Positions 43,123 to 53,260 of a stretch of DNA of 64,000 nt are shown piece by piece. Under the pieces are notes generated by a model. The model was not told the DNA's origin and did no database searches. It saw only the letters and a list, made by a program, of their open reading frames with translations. Every line of letters starts with the position of its first letter. The first letter of the stretch is position 1. Origin of the DNA: Dolichospermum planctonicum (lineage in GTDB: Bacteria; Cyanobacteriota; Cyanobacteriia; Cyanobacteriales; Nostocaceae); the NCBI RefSeq assembly GCF_005402965.1, contig NZ_BJCF01000015.1:1-64000 (forward strand). Reading direction: 5' to 3'. Both the position numbers and the translations under genes were made by a program.

Positions 43123-44073
43123 CTACACCTTTTGAATAAACTTCTTACCTAATAAACCTTGGGGTCTAACTAATAACATCATAAACAAGATGCCAAAAGC
43201 AACAGCATCTTTATAACCAGAATATTCTCCGGGAACTAATGCTTCAATTATCCCGATAACTAAACCTCCCAAAACTGCACCGGGAATACTTCCTAAACCT
43301 CCTAAAACAATTACAGCTAAACCCCGTAAACCAAAACCAATTCCAAAATAAGGACCGGCTATGCTGACACTAGAAGCGACTAAAGTTCCTGCTAAACCTG
43401 CTAAGAAACTGCTGATAAAAAATGTGATAATGATGAATTTATCGGTATTAATTCCTAACAAACTGGCAGTTATTTGATCTTCAGCGATCGCTTGCATAGC
43501 TTTACCATATTTAGTATAATTAACAAAATAGGTAATCATGGAAACAACTATCAAGGAAACAACAAAAATTATTAGTTGTACAGTGCGAATAGGAATTGGA
43601 TGTTGGGCGCTACCAAAATTAATTGCTGCTGGTAAATTCCCAAACGTATCCGCTGGAAAAGTGTAACTTTCTGCACCTAATAAATATTGAATTAAGTTAA
43701 CAATTACCACGGCTACACCCAAGCTAGAAACCACTGTTAATAATGGGTCAGAACCTTTACGCCGCAATGGTTTAAAGGCAAGACGTTCCATGATGACTCC
43801 GATTAATCCAGCCAAGATACTACCTAAAATCAAAGCAATTGTAAAAGGCAATTTTAAGGGTAAAGCTGCATTAGCTAACAAACCACTAAAGCCAAAATTC
43901 CCGCCCATGAGTGCATAAGTAAAATAAGCACCTAAAGTAAAAATTGCCCCATGGGCTAAATTAATAATGCCTAAAATCGAATAAACTAGGGTATATCCTA
44001 AAGCAAAAATAGCGTAAACGCTGCCAATAGATAACCCATTTAACAACTGTTGTAAAATTACTGTGAAATCCAT
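43123..44073 (-). CDS. livH: Branched-chain/neutral amino-acid ABC permease (LivH type)
   Basis: A 316-residue permease with about eight membrane helices: LLNGLSIGSVYAIFALGYTLVYSILGIINLAHG at the start, the ATPase-contact loop YGKAMQAIAEDQITASLLGIN, and AVIVLGGLGSIPGAVLGGLVIG. Typical LivH length and layout. Six bases separate it from the binding-protein gene upstream. The LivM partner is 2.85 kb further on. Confidence 0.93.
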   Translation of the reverse strand: MDFTVILQQLLNGLSIGSVYAIFALGYTLVYSILGIINLAHGAIFTLGAYFTYALMGGNFGFSGLLANAALPLKLPFTIALILGSILAGLIGVIMERLAFKPLRRKGSDPLLTVVSSLGVAVVIVNLIQYLLGAESYTFPADTFGNLPAAINFGSAQHPIPIRTVQLIIFVVSLIVVSMITYFVNYTKYGKAMQAIAEDQITASLLGINTDKFIIITFFISSFLAGLAGTLVASSVSIAGPYFGIGFGLRGLAVIVLGGLGSIPGAVLGGLVIGIIEALVPGEYSGYKDAVAFGILFMMLLVRPQGLLGKKFIQKV

Positions 44074-44079
44074 TTCCGA

Positions 44080-45294
44080 CTATTTAATAAATGTGAATTT
44101 GCCACTATTGCCATCTTTATCCATTTTGATTTGGGCTACATATAAATCTTTTTGTACTACTTCACCGATAGGTGTGAAAGATATTTCCCCTAAAGGTGTA
44201 TCATACTTTCCTGCTAATATCTGTTTATTCAGTGAAGTTCTTAATTGTGGTAATGGCAATTTATTAATCTTACTCTGATTATCTAAAGCTTTGAGTGCTT
44301 CTACATAAACTTGTAGAGCGGTAAAAGCTTGGGCGCTAAATTGGGGTGGTTCTTTCTTGTATTGATCTAAATAACTTTGCCGAAATTTTTGGTTAATATT
44401 ATTAGCATGATCTGGACTGTAGGCTTGAGCAATAATTACACCATCGCAAAGTGCTTTACATACTGTCAATATATTAGATGAGTTTAAACCATTGCCACCA
44501 ATAATTAAACCTTTATAACCGAGTTCTCGCAACTGTCTTACTAAGTTACCACCATCAGCAGCCAAACCAGAAATAATCACTAAATCTGGTTTTAAATTCA
44601 TAGCATTAGTAATTTGACTTTGAAAATCAGTATCAGTAGTTTGAAATTTTTGGACTGTAACTATTTCTAGTTTTGCGTCTTTAACTGTTTTTTGAAATAT
44701 TTCTGTTTCTGATTTATTAAATGCGTCATTTTGGGCATAAAAAACAGCCACTTTTTTAATATTGGGGTTTTGTTTGAGTGCTGCTTTGACTGCATTGGGA
44801 GCAACTTTAGCAATAGGTACAGATACACGAGCAATATAATCACCTAATTCGGGAATACCTTTAGCCGTATTTGATGCTGCAATTACTGGAACTTTAGCAC
44901 GTTCTGCAACCGGGTCAGCACTAAAAGCTTGTTGGGATAAAGTTGGACCAATAATACCCACCACTTTATCTTTGTTGATTAATGTTTGAAAGGCGTTGAT
45001 TGCCCCTGGTTCATCTCCACTAGTATCTTGCACTACTAATTTAATGGGTGTACCATTAACCCCACCTTGATCATTAAAATACTTTTCGGCTATTTTTACA
45101 CCTGCTATACCCTCTTGACCTAGTAAGGCCACGTTGCTAGTCTGGGCAAAGGCGATGCCAATGGGGATAGCACTAGATGTAGGGGTGGAGGTATTAGTTG
45201 CAGTGTTAGTCCCGGTATTACCGCCGCCGCAAGCTGTTAGTAAAATAGTGCAGGTAGCTAAGAATGTGGTTGTTAGTCCAGGAGTTTTGTTCAT
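44080..45294 (-). CDS. Branched-chain/neutral amino-acid ABC binding lipoprotein
   Basis: A 404-residue periplasmic binding protein (peripheral-binding-protein-I fold, Peripla_BP_6 type). It has a lipoprotein signal with lipobox LTAC (Cys22), a Gly/Thr/Asn-rich linker (GGGNTGTNTATNTSTPTS), then IGIAFAQTSNVALLGQEGIAG and GGVNGTPIKLVVQDTSGDEPG, the Leu/Ile/Val-type core. It feeds the LivHMGF-like importer and corresponds to NatB in the Nat scheme; that equivalence is inferred. Confidence 0.9.
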   Translation of the reverse strand: MNKTPGLTTTFLATCTILLTACGGGNTGTNTATNTSTPTSSAIPIGIAFAQTSNVALLGQEGIAGVKIAEKYFNDQGGVNGTPIKLVVQDTSGDEPGAINAFQTLINKDKVVGIIGPTLSQQAFSADPVAERAKVPVIAASNTAKGIPELGDYIARVSVPIAKVAPNAVKAALKQNPNIKKVAVFYAQNDAFNKSETEIFQKTVKDAKLEIVTVQKFQTTDTDFQSQITNAMNLKPDLVIISGLAADGGNLVRQLRELGYKGLIIGGNGLNSSNILTVCKALCDGVIIAQAYSPDHANNINQKFRQSYLDQYKKEPPQFSAQAFTALQVYVEALKALDNQSKINKLPLPQLRTSLNKQILAGKYDTPLGEISFTPIGEVVQKDLYVAQIKMDKDGNSGKFTFIK

Positions 45295-45410
45295 GATTCA
45301 ACTATAGTTATAGTTTTGGGATCATATTTATTTAACCACACAAGGACTGATAATTAGTTGCTAATTAGTTAGTGTAGTAGGTCTGATTTTTGAAAATATC
45401 AGTATCTTGT

Positions 45411-45610
45411 GGTGCGGGCATCCTGCCCGCTATAATTATACCAATTAAAATTATACTTAAATGCAGTATATTTGAGGTAGGGTGTGTTAGCTGTCTGTGG
45501 TGCGGGCATCCTGCCCGCTATAAATTAGCACAATAAAATTATACTTAAATGCAGTATATTTGAGGTATGGTGTGTTAGCTGTCTGTGGTGCGGGCATCCT
45601 GCCCGCTATA
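45411..45610. repeat. 88-bp tandem repeat with GC-rich palindrome
   Basis: GGTGCGGGCATCCTGCCCGC starts at 45411, 45499 and 45587, so the period is exactly 88 bases. Between the copies lie nearly identical segments with ATACTTAAATGCAGTATATTTGAGG. The palindrome GCGGGC-ATCCT-GCCCGC is a strong hairpin, unusual for this AT-rich genome. No gene is visible in 45295-45784. Confidence 0.85.
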
Positions 45611-45784
45611 AATTAGCACAATAAAATTGGTAAATTCACGGTGTTGCATAATGGCGGTAGAAATTATGCAACGACCTCAGAAAAATTAAGAGGATGTTTT
45701 TCTAGTATTGGGCGAATATAGCCTCACTCTAAACATTGGATACTTTATACAAGCATTCTGACTCCTCAATTCTTAACTTTGGTA

Positions 45785-46090
45785 CTAATCTAGAAAACCC
45801 ATCAAAATTTCGGAATCATCAAAAGTATTTGGGGCTATTGGGCGATTTCCGAATATAGAATAGTTTTGAGCAATTACCAAAGCGCTGGAAGCAATGGGAC
45901 GAATACCAGACAAATTAATACTATCAACCACTTGGAATGTGTTTGCACCTATGGGACGAATTCCCATGGAGTTGTAGGTATCAACTACCTGTAAAGTCCC
46001 TGTGGTAATGGGACGCATTCCAGCTACTATCATTGTTCCTTGAGAACTTTGTTCAGTATTACCACTGTTTTCTTGAGTATTTTCTGTCAT
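45785..46090 (-). CDS. Small protein of repeated RPI motifs
   Basis: A 101-residue protein. After an acidic polar start (about 18 residues) it consists of four imperfect repeats of about 22 residues with GxRPI followed by TLQVVDxxN-like strands: GMRPITTGTLQVVDTYN, GIRPIGANTFQVVDSIN, GIRPIASSALVIAQNY, GNRPIAPNTFDDSE. No signal peptide or Cys. The regularity suggests a short beta-solenoid or a binding scaffold. Family not recognised. Confidence 0.6.
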   Translation of the reverse strand: MTENTQENSGNTEQSSQGTMIVAGMRPITTGTLQVVDTYNSMGIRPIGANTFQVVDSINLSGIRPIASSALVIAQNYSIFGNRPIAPNTFDDSEILMGFLD

Positions 46091-46276
46091 TGTTATTTCT
46101 CCTTTGTATCTGATGGCACTTATTTAAACTCAATCTTTGTTTGTTAAGTGAATTTTACAATAGATAAGGAAAGAAGTATTTTTTTCCCATATATTAAAAG
46201 TCTAACCTTAAATCAGCATATATCACAGATTGCACTTGAGATTGATATATTTTGATCAGATAGAATATACTCATGA

Positions 46277-46329
46277 TAGCGAAGCCTGGAACCGGAATCG
46301 CTAAACCTGCCAATACCTAGTTAGGGTTT
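46277..46329 (+). promoter_or_regulatory. Leader with two possible hairpins before the oxoprolinase gene
   Basis: TAGCGA (46277-46282) can pair with TCGCTA (46298-46303), and AAACC (46303-46307) with GGGTTT (46324-46329), about 40 bases before the ATG. Two short stems in a leader could be regulatory. I do not recognise a riboswitch class. Confidence 0.3.
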
Positions 46330-46369
46330 TGATTAAAGTTTGTAACTATTGACAGAGGTGTAATCTACA

Positions 46370-49300
46370 ATGACTTGGGAATTTTGGATTGATAGGGGTG
46401 GTACGTTTACTGATATTGTCGCCAAAAGCCCAGATGGTAAGTTACAAATTCATAAGCTATTATCCGAAAATCACGAACGGTACACCGATGCCGCCATAGA
46501 GGGAATTAGGCAAATTTTAGGCATTTCTGCTCACGCGGCTATTCCTAGTCAAGAAATCGCAGTTGTTAAAATGGGAACAACAGTAGCCACAAATGCCCTC
46601 CTGGAAAAAAAGGGAGATAGAACTGTTTTAATTATCACCAAGGGGTTTGCAGACGCTTTAAGAATTGGGTATCAAAACCGTCCTGACATTTTTGCTCGGC
46701 AAATTATTTTACCAGAAATGTTGTATGAGCAGGTGATTGAAGTAGAAGAACGTTACAATGCTCAAGGTGAAGTATTAATTAACTTAAATTTAGATAGTGT
46801 TCACCGACAACTACAAACAGCTTACAATAACGGCATTCGTTCCTGTGCAATTGTTTTTATGCACGGTTATCGCTACACTAACCATGAAAAACAAGTTGCT
46901 AACCTCGCCAAAAACATCGGCTTTACTCAAGTTTCAGTATCTCATGAAGTTACCCCGTTAATGAAGTTAGTTAGTCGGGGTGATACAACGGTAGTAGATG
47001 CTTATTTATCCCCGATTTTACGAAGATATGTCAATCAAGTAGCCAGTCAGTTGGGAAAAAATGTCACCCTCCAGTTTATGCAATCTCACGGAGGCTTAAC
47101 TGACGCGGAAACATTTCAAGGTAAAGATAGTATCTTATCAGGTCCTGCGGGGGGAATTGTCGGGGCGGTGCAAACTAGCATCATAGCAGGATTTAATAAA
47201 ATTATCAGTTTTGATATGGGTGGTACATCTACGGATGTTGCCCATTACAATGGTGAATATGAACGCACATTAGAGGCGGAAGTGGCTGGGGTGAGATTCC
47301 GCACACCAATGATGGCTATTCATACAGTTGCAGCGGGTGGTGGCTCAATTTTACATTTCGATGGTTCTCGCTATCGCGTCGGACCAGAATCCGCTGGTGC
47401 AAATCCTGGACCGGCTTCCTACTCTAAAGGTGGACCGCTGACAGTCACAGATTGTAATGTCATGGTGGGTAAGTTGCAACCGGCTTTTTTTCCCCAGGTA
47501 TTTGGTAGAGAAGCAAATTTACCATTAGATGTAGAGATTGTCAAGGGTAAATTTGCGGAATTAAGAGCAGAAATTGGTGATCATCGCCCAGCGGAGGAAG
47601 TAGCCACAGGTTTTCTGACCATAGCTGTTGATAAAATGGCCAATGCAATTAAGAAAATCTCGCTCCAACGTGGTTATGATATATCCGAATATACTTTATG
47701 CTGTTTTGGTGGTGCAGGTGGACAACACGCTTGTTTAATTGCTGACGCTTTAGGGATGAAACAGGTATTGATTCATCCCTATTCTGGGGTTTTATCTGCT
47801 TATGGGATGGGTTTAGCAGATGTTAGAGTCTTAAAAGACAAAGCTATTGAAGCGGTTTTAGAATTAAAATTGTTGTCAGATTTAAGAGCAGTATTCGCAG
47901 AATTAGCAGCAGCGGGAAAAAAAGAATTAAACCGCCAAAATCCTGGTAATGTAGAGATTTTGCTGTATAAAAAGCTGCATTTAAGATATGAAGGAACAGA
48001 CGCGCTTTTAGTGGTAGATTTCGCTGATTTACAAGCAATAGAGGATCAATTTGCAGAATTACACCGTCAGCGTTATGGCTTTATTGTCGCGGAAAAGCGG
48101 TTAATTGTGGAGGCGGTAACGGTAGAATTAGTATTACATCATCATCGCCAAACTGTCACCGTAATTTCTCGAATAAATGATAATTTACCTGTTGCAGAGA
48201 CAACCGTACAAATGTTTACGGCTGGAAAATGGTGGAATACTCCAGTTTATCGTCGGGAGAATTTACAACCGGGGGACTGTATTTTAGGTCCTGCAATTAT
48301 TGTAGAAGCGACAGGTACAAATATTATTGAACCTAACTGGAAAGCGGAATTAACTAATATTCAGAATTTGATATTAAAGCATAATGGAAATGCTCGATCT
48401 TTAACCAAAAATCCAAAATCGAAAATCCAAAATCGCCAAGACGCGGTTATGTTGGAAATTTTTAATAATTTGTTTCGAGCGATCGCTGAACAAATGGGTA
48501 TAACATTACAAAATACCAGTTCCTCTGTCAATATTAAAGAAAGACTTGATTTTTCCTGTGCAATTTTCGATCATCATGGACAATTGGTAGCAAATGCGCC
48601 GCATATTCCTGTCCATTTAGGTTCTATGAGTGAAAGTGTTCAAGCTTTGATTTCCACTCATGAAAATAATATTAAACCGGGTGATGTTTTTGCTGCTAAT
48701 AATCCCTACAATGGGGGAACACACCTTCCAGATATTACAGTTATTACCCCTGTATTTCTCAATGCTAATTTTCCCATTTTTTATGTTGCTTCCCGGGGAC
48801 ATCATGCAGATATTGGTGGAATAACTCCTGGTTCTATGCCACCTTATAGTACAAATATAGCAGAAGAAGGAATTTTATTAGATAATTTTCAACTAGTTAA
48901 TTCTGGGATTTTCTGTGAACAAGAATTAATTAATTTACTCAGTAGTGAACCGTACCCAGCTAGGAATATTTCTCAAAATATCGCCGATTTAAAAGCGCAA
49001 ATTGCAGCGAATCAAATCGGTGTTCAAGAACTTCTAAAAATGGTAGAACACTATAGTTTAGAAACAGTCCAAGCTTATATGGGTTTTGTCCAAGACAATG
49101 GGGAGGAATCAGTGCGTCGTGTTATTGAAGTTTTAAAAGACGGTAGTTTTAGTTATGCTTTAGATGATGGAAGTATGATTAAAGTAGAAATTACCATTGA
49201 TAAAAACTCCAGAAATGCCAAAATAGACTTTACTGGTACTTCACCACAATTAAATAATAACTTTAATGCACCTTCAGCAGTATGTAAAGCAGCAGTTTTA

Positions 49301-49963
49301 TATGTTTTTCGCACCTTAGTAAATGACGATATTCCTTTAAATGCAGGATGTATGAAACCCTTAGAAGTTATTATTCCTCAAGGTTGTATGTTAAACCCCT
49401 CTTATCCGGCTGCGGTAGTTGGGGGAAACGTGGAAACTTCCCAAGCAATTACTGATACTTTATATGGGGCTTTAGGTGTGTTAGCAGCTTCCCAAGGAAC
49501 GATGAATAATTTCACTTTTGGAAATGAGAAATATCAATATTATGAAACTATCTGCGGTGGTTCTGGTGCGGGTGCAAATTTTGATGGAACAGACGCAGTT
49601 CATACTCACATGACTAATTCTAGATTAACAGATCCCGAAGTTTTAGAATGGCGTTTTCCTGTGATTTTAGAAAGTTTTGCAATTCGTCAACATAGTGGTG
49701 GTCAAGGTCAATATCACGGTGGAAATGGTGTAATTCGGCGGTTACAATTTTTAGAAAATATGACAGCAGGAATTTTAGCAAATCATCGCATTATTCCCCC
49801 ATTTGGTTTATGTGGTGGAGAAGCAGGTATAGTAGGTAAAAATTATGTAGAAAGAAATAATGGAACTGTGGAGAAATTAGCAAGCAAAGCCGTGGTAGAA
49901 ATGAATCCTGGAGATATATTTGTGATTGAAACTCCTGGTGGTGGAGGCTACAGCCAGTTGTGA
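46370..49963 (+). CDS. Fused hydantoinase A/B (5-oxoprolinase family)
   Basis: A 1197-residue protein joining both halves of the family: HyuA-like at 1-675 ([20 protein letters not shown] start, [30 protein letters not shown]) and HyuB-like from about 690 ([48 protein letters not shown]). 5-oxoprolinase (ATP-dependent) opens 5-oxoproline to glutamate in glutathione turnover; the fused form is typical. The linker near residue 680 ([14 protein letters not shown]) is encoded by an interspersed repeat AAAATCCAAAATCGAAAATCC. Substrate could be another hydantoin. Confidence 0.9.
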   Translation: MTWEFWIDRGGTFTDIVAKSPDGKLQIHKLLSENHERYTDAAIEGIRQILGISAHAAIPSQEIAVVKMGTTVATNALLEKKGDRTVLIITKGFADALRIGYQNRPDIFARQIILPEMLYEQVIEVEERYNAQGEVLINLNLDSVHRQLQTAYNNGIRSCAIVFMHGYRYTNHEKQVANLAKNIGFTQVSVSHEVTPLMKLVSRGDTTVVDAYLSPILRRYVNQVASQLGKNVTLQFMQSHGGLTDAETFQGKDSILSGPAGGIVGAVQTSIIAGFNKIISFDMGGTSTDVAHYNGEYERTLEAEVAGVRFRTPMMAIHTVAAGGGSILHFDGSRYRVGPESAGANPGPASYSKGGPLTVTDCNVMVGKLQPAFFPQVFGREANLPLDVEIVKGKFAELRAEIGDHRPAEEVATGFLTIAVDKMANAIKKISLQRGYDISEYTLCCFGGAGGQHACLIADALGMKQVLIHPYSGVLSAYGMGLADVRVLKDKAIEAVLELKLLSDLRAVFAELAAAGKKELNRQNPGNVEILLYKKLHLRYEGTDALLVVDFADLQAIEDQFAELHRQRYGFIVAEKRLIVEAVTVELVLHHHRQTVTVISRINDNLPVAETTVQMFTAGKWWNTPVYRRENLQPGDCILGPAIIVEATGTNIIEPNWKAELTNIQNLILKHNGNARSLTKNPKSKIQNRQDAVMLEIFNNLFRAIAEQMGITLQNTSSSVNIKERLDFSCAIFDHHGQLVANAPHIPVHLGSMSESVQALISTHENNIKPGDVFAANNPYNGGTHLPDITVITPVFLNANFPIFYVASRGHHADIGGITPGSMPPYSTNIAEEGILLDNFQLVNSGIFCEQELINLLSSEPYPARNISQNIADLKAQIAANQIGVQELLKMVEHYSLETVQAYMGFVQDNGEESVRRVIEVLKDGSFSYALDDGSMIKVEITIDKNSRNAKIDFTGTSPQLNNNFNAPSAVCKAAVLYVFRTLVNDDIPLNAGCMKPLEVIIPQGCMLNPSYPAAVVGGNVETSQAITDTLYGALGVLAASQGTMNNFTFGNEKYQYYETICGGSGAGANFDGTDAVHTHMTNSRLTDPEVLEWRFPVILESFAIRQHSGGQGQYHGGNGVIRRLQFLENMTAGILANHRIIPPFGLCGGEAGIVGKNYVERNNGTVEKLASKAVVEMNPGDIFVIETPGGGGYSQL
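48407..48436. repeat. AAAATCCAAAATCG repeat inside the oxoprolinase gene
   Basis: AAAATCCAAAATCG repeats twice in frame at the boundary of the A and B halves. This is a well-known dispersed motif in cyanobacterial intergenic DNA; here it codes for the interdomain linker. Confidence 0.65.
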
Positions 49964-49998
49964 TGAGGTGAATTTTCATTGATAACGTAGTAGAATAG

Positions 49999-50877
49999 GT
50001 GACAGATAAGTTGTACGGAAGAGAGGACGGGAAATTGGAAGAACTCAGGACAGTATTAGAATTAGCCACCGAAGAAGAATTACAGGACTTGACAGCAATT
50101 CTGTTTAGTCGCAAATTTAACCCCTTAGATTATGTTCACACCCCCGAACCCATTACAGTACAAAGCCAAGACCGTCAAGCGTGGTTAGACGCTATCGAGA
50201 ACCGTTTTCGTTTTTTAGCGGCCGACGGGATCACGGTATTACGGAGAAAAACTAGTAAAGTAACTTACAGACAAGCCCTGATTCAAGTCTGTAAATATCT
50301 GAAAATTCACTATGATCAAAATTTAACAACAGTTGATTTAGAAGCAGAAGTATTTTTACATTTGTTAGGAAAGGTTTGGAAACAACTACCGAAAACAGAA
50401 AAGCAGCAACTAACTATTAATTTGCAACGTCAGTTAGTAGAATCGAACTTAAAACAACCATTACCATTATCATTGCAACATGATCCTTTAGGATTAATAT
50501 TTAAAGGTGGTAGCGCCTTGGCTGTAACTTCTGTAATTCAACCCTTTGTACTACAAACTATCGCCCGTGAATTTGCTGTTCATTTTGCTACCTACCAAGT
50601 AGCTAAAGAAGCAGCAATTACAGGTACAGGACTAGCGACTAAACAGTTTCAAAATCATGTAGCTTTACAAATGTCTCGACAGGGTATGACCATGAGCGCA
50701 GCCCGTTATAGTGCGGTTCGTAGTGTATTTGCTTTTGTCGGTCCAATGATGTGGGCTTGGTTTTTTGCTGATTTAGGTTGGAAAGCGATCGCTACAAACT
50801 ATGGCAGAATTATTCCTACAGTCTTTACCCTCGCCCAAATTCGTCTTACCCGTACAGAATGCTGGGAAATAGCTTAA
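49999..50877 (+). CDS. YaaW family (UPF0174) protein
   Basis: A 292-residue protein starting with GTG at 49999. It matches the YaaW family: EELRTVLELATEEELQDLTAILF start, AITGTGLATKQFQNHVALQMSRQGM and a hydrophobic C-terminal region (SVFAFVGPMMWAWFFADLGWKAI) ending in RIIPTVFTLAQIRLTR. Probably membrane associated. Molecular function unknown. Its end overlaps the start of the next gene by 19 bases. Confidence 0.85.
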   Translation: MTDKLYGREDGKLEELRTVLELATEEELQDLTAILFSRKFNPLDYVHTPEPITVQSQDRQAWLDAIENRFRFLAADGITVLRRKTSKVTYRQALIQVCKYLKIHYDQNLTTVDLEAEVFLHLLGKVWKQLPKTEKQQLTINLQRQLVESNLKQPLPLSLQHDPLGLIFKGGSALAVTSVIQPFVLQTIAREFAVHFATYQVAKEAAITGTGLATKQFQNHVALQMSRQGMTMSAARYSAVRSVFAFVGPMMWAWFFADLGWKAIATNYGRIIPTVFTLAQIRLTRTECWEIA

Positions 50878-52154
50878 AAAAAACCTTTTATCATCCGAAT
50901 TTCCGCTTACAAACCCCTTGGAATTGGCTGCAATTTGGACTAATATCTTTCCCCCTGAGTCCATTTTTAGGGGGTATTTCCATAGCTGTAGCTTCATTAC
51001 TAACTTGGCGCAAACAATACCATATCATTCGCCAGTATCCAATTCACCAGGGATTTGCTATTTTGAGTATTTTACTACTCATTAGCACCGGATTTGCCCC
51101 AAACAAACTAGATGCTTTTTTAGGTTTATTTAACTTATTACCCTTCTTTTTCTTTTTTGCAGGACTAACTTCCCTCATACAAACACCTACCCAATTAAGA
51201 CAAATATCCTGGATAATAGTATTTGGTTCTGTACCTATTTTAATCATAGGATTTGGGCAATTATTTCTGAATTGGAACTTTAAATTTCAGGTTTTATGGA
51301 TTGTTTTTGATTGGATAGTTGCACCGGGAGGATTACCACAAGGACGCATGGCTTCTAACTTTATGCACGCTAATACTTTAGCCGCATATTTAGTAACTAT
51401 TTTCATTTTAGGTTTAGGTTTATGGCTAGAAAACTATCAGAAACTCAAACAAAAAAATCCCCTGATTATCTTTTTAACAATTACAGTATTTGCTAACCTT
51501 ATCGCCTTGATTTTAACTAATTCTCGCAATGGCTGGTTGATAGCTATTTTTACCTGTTTAGCTTATGCTTTATATCAAGGTTGGCGATTAATTGTTGGTG
51601 CTGTTGTCAGTATTACCAGTTGTTTTTTATTAGCAGCTTTTGCACCTTCACCCATGGCAGAATTTTTCCGTAAATTCGTTCCCTATGGAATTTGGGCGCG
51701 GTTAAATGATGATATGTTTCCTGATAGACCGATAGCATTAATGAGAAAAACCCAATGGGAATTTGCCTTAAATTTAACCCAAAAACACCCCTTAACTGGT
51801 TCAGGTTTACGCAGTTTTAATGAACTGTATAAAACCCAAATGCAAATTGATATAAATCATCCCCATAACCTCTTTTTAATGTTATCAGCGGAAACAGGTC
51901 TAATTACCACCTTATTATTTTGTGGGTTACTAATTTGGATATTAATTACAGCTAGTCAACTTTTATGGAACTCCCAAACCATAGAACCAAAAAATCGCCT
52001 CATCTTTTTTAGTTATTTAATTACATTTATCAGCTGGATATTATTTAATACCGTTGATATCACCATCTTTGATATTCGGTTAAATACCCTGGCTTGGATA
52101 TTTCTAGCTGCATTGTGTGGAGTTATGTACCAATATCAATCACATCATAAGTAG
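50859..52154 (+). CDS. O-antigen ligase-like membrane protein
   Basis: About 431 residues from ATG 50859 (MLGNSLKKTFYHPNF), which overlaps yaaW by 19 bases; a start at 50778 would overlap more and is less likely. About ten membrane helices and the Wzy/WaaL-type long periplasmic loop with NHPHNLFLMLSAETG (His) near residue 330 identify the O-antigen ligase/polymerase superfamily. Role: exopolysaccharide or LPS assembly, substrate unknown. Its last Lys codon and TAG stop lie within a MITE-like repeat. Confidence 0.86.
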   Translation: MLGNSLKKTFYHPNFRLQTPWNWLQFGLISFPLSPFLGGISIAVASLLTWRKQYHIIRQYPIHQGFAILSILLLISTGFAPNKLDAFLGLFNLLPFFFFFAGLTSLIQTPTQLRQISWIIVFGSVPILIIGFGQLFLNWNFKFQVLWIVFDWIVAPGGLPQGRMASNFMHANTLAAYLVTIFILGLGLWLENYQKLKQKNPLIIFLTITVFANLIALILTNSRNGWLIAIFTCLAYALYQGWRLIVGAVVSITSCFLLAAFAPSPMAEFFRKFVPYGIWARLNDDMFPDRPIALMRKTQWEFALNLTQKHPLTGSGLRSFNELYKTQMQIDINHPHNLFLMLSAETGLITTLLFCGLLIWILITASQLLWNSQTIEPKNRLIFFSYLITFISWILFNTVDITIFDIRLNTLAWIFLAALCGVMYQYQSHHK

Positions 52155-52494
52155 GTTGGCGTTAAAAATTGTCGTTATGACAAGGGAACAGGTTACAGGG
52201 AACAGGTTACAGGGAACAGGGAACAGGGAACAGGGAACAGGTTACAGGTGACAGGTGACAGGTTATAGGTGACAGGTTATAGGTTACAGGTTACAGGGAA
52301 CAGGTTACAGGTTACAGGGAACAGGTTACAGAAAACAGGGAACAGGTTACAGAAAACAGGGAACAGGTTACAGGGAACAGGTTACAGGTTACAGGTTACA
52401 GGTTACAGGTTACAGGTTACAGGTTACAGGTTACAGGTTTTAGGCCACTTTACTTTTCGTTACTTATGTTGGGTTTTTTCCGTTAACCTACTTA
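52149..52494. repeat. MITE-like element with an internal heptamer array
   Basis: Left end AAGTAGGTTGGCGTTAAAAA, right end TTTTTTCCGTTAACCTACTT: read in reverse complement the right end is AAGTAGGTTAACGGAAAAAA, so the ends are imperfect terminal inverted repeats. Between them, 52187-52440 is a heptamer array (GGTTACA, GGGAACA, GGTGACA, period 7). The element covers the stop of the O-antigen-ligase gene. The rest of the gap to 52672 has no gene. Confidence 0.85.
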
Positions 52495-52672
52495 AATTCA
52501 GAGATAATTAAAACTGACAACAGCATTCATCTATTTCATCTATTTAATTACACCACACCCTGATTACCTTCTTCCTTCGCGCCTAGAAGGAAACAATTTC
52601 CTATAAACCGTGGTTCATTGACCTGAAAATCACTGTAATTAGTAAAATAAGAAAGTTCGTAATTAAAACCCT

Positions 52673-53212
52673 ATGCCTAGTACAGATAATTTTTTACAAT
52701 ACACCCAATGGTCAGGTATTGCTACAATAGTATTTGCAGTTTTGACAATTTTAGCCTTTATACTCAAATGGGGCTTTCGCTTTCGATTAGTGGGTGCAAC
52801 TGGCTTTATGCTGGTACTGACAGGGGGGTTATTTTCATTGTCCCTTGTTCCCTTGAGTCGTACAGTTATTCCCGGTGCTGTTAAATACACCCTAGTTTAT
52901 GATAACGGTTCTAACCAAACGGTAATTTCCACCTTCCCGGAAATCACTCCCACAGAATTAGAAGCTACCTTACGTCAAGCAGCTAGTAACCTGTATTCCT
53001 ATGGTCGCTTAGGTAGCGGCGGAAACAAGCAATTAACAGTCCGCGCCCGCACCATTATCCACCCAGAAATCGGGTTGTCTGTACCCCTATACCTGGGTGA
53101 AGTCAACCGCACTCTAGTCAGTCGTGAAGACCCGGAAATGACAATCAAAATTTATTTAGACAAATTTGCTTCACTACCAAAACCCGCTGCGTCAGGATTA
53201 GACATTTCGTAA
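52673..53212 (+). CDS. ycf51: Ycf51 family protein
   Basis: A 179-residue protein found in cyanobacteria and some algal plastids. Two transmembrane helices (about 15-34 and 44-62: GIATIVFAVLTILAFILKWGF, LVGATGFMLVLTGGLFSLSL) are followed by a soluble domain with ELEATLRQAASNLYSYGRLGSGG and YLGEVNRTLVSREDPE. It probably lies in the thylakoid or plasma membrane. Function unknown. Confidence 0.9.
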   Translation: MPSTDNFLQYTQWSGIATIVFAVLTILAFILKWGFRFRLVGATGFMLVLTGGLFSLSLVPLSRTVIPGAVKYTLVYDNGSNQTVISTFPEITPTELEATLRQAASNLYSYGRLGSGGNKQLTVRARTIIHPEIGLSVPLYLGEVNRTLVSREDPEMTIKIYLDKFASLPKPAASGLDIS

Positions 53213-53234
53213 AAAAAGAATTAAAAAAAGAATA

Positions 53235-53260
53235 TAGAGACGTTTCGGTAAACGTCTCTA
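53235..53260 (+). terminator. Perfect hairpin after ycf51
   Basis: TAGAGACGTTT (53235-53245) and AAACGTCTCTA (53250-53260) form an 11-bp perfect stem with a four-base loop. No T tract follows, so it may be a repeat element as much as a terminator. GAGACGTTT-type hairpins are frequent in cyanobacterial intergenic DNA. Confidence 0.55.

Noticed and set aside
45411-45610. CRISPR array with 88-bp units
   Set aside because: The inter-palindrome segments are nearly identical, so they are not unique spacers.
46261-46345. Cobalamin or guanidine riboswitch before the oxoprolinase gene
   Set aside because: The AGCCTGGAACCGG stretch recalls known motifs but the conserved cores of those classes are missing.
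52269-52511. Plus-strand frame rich in RLQVTGN units
   Set aside because: Translation of the GGTTACA heptamer array inside the MITE-like element, not a gene.
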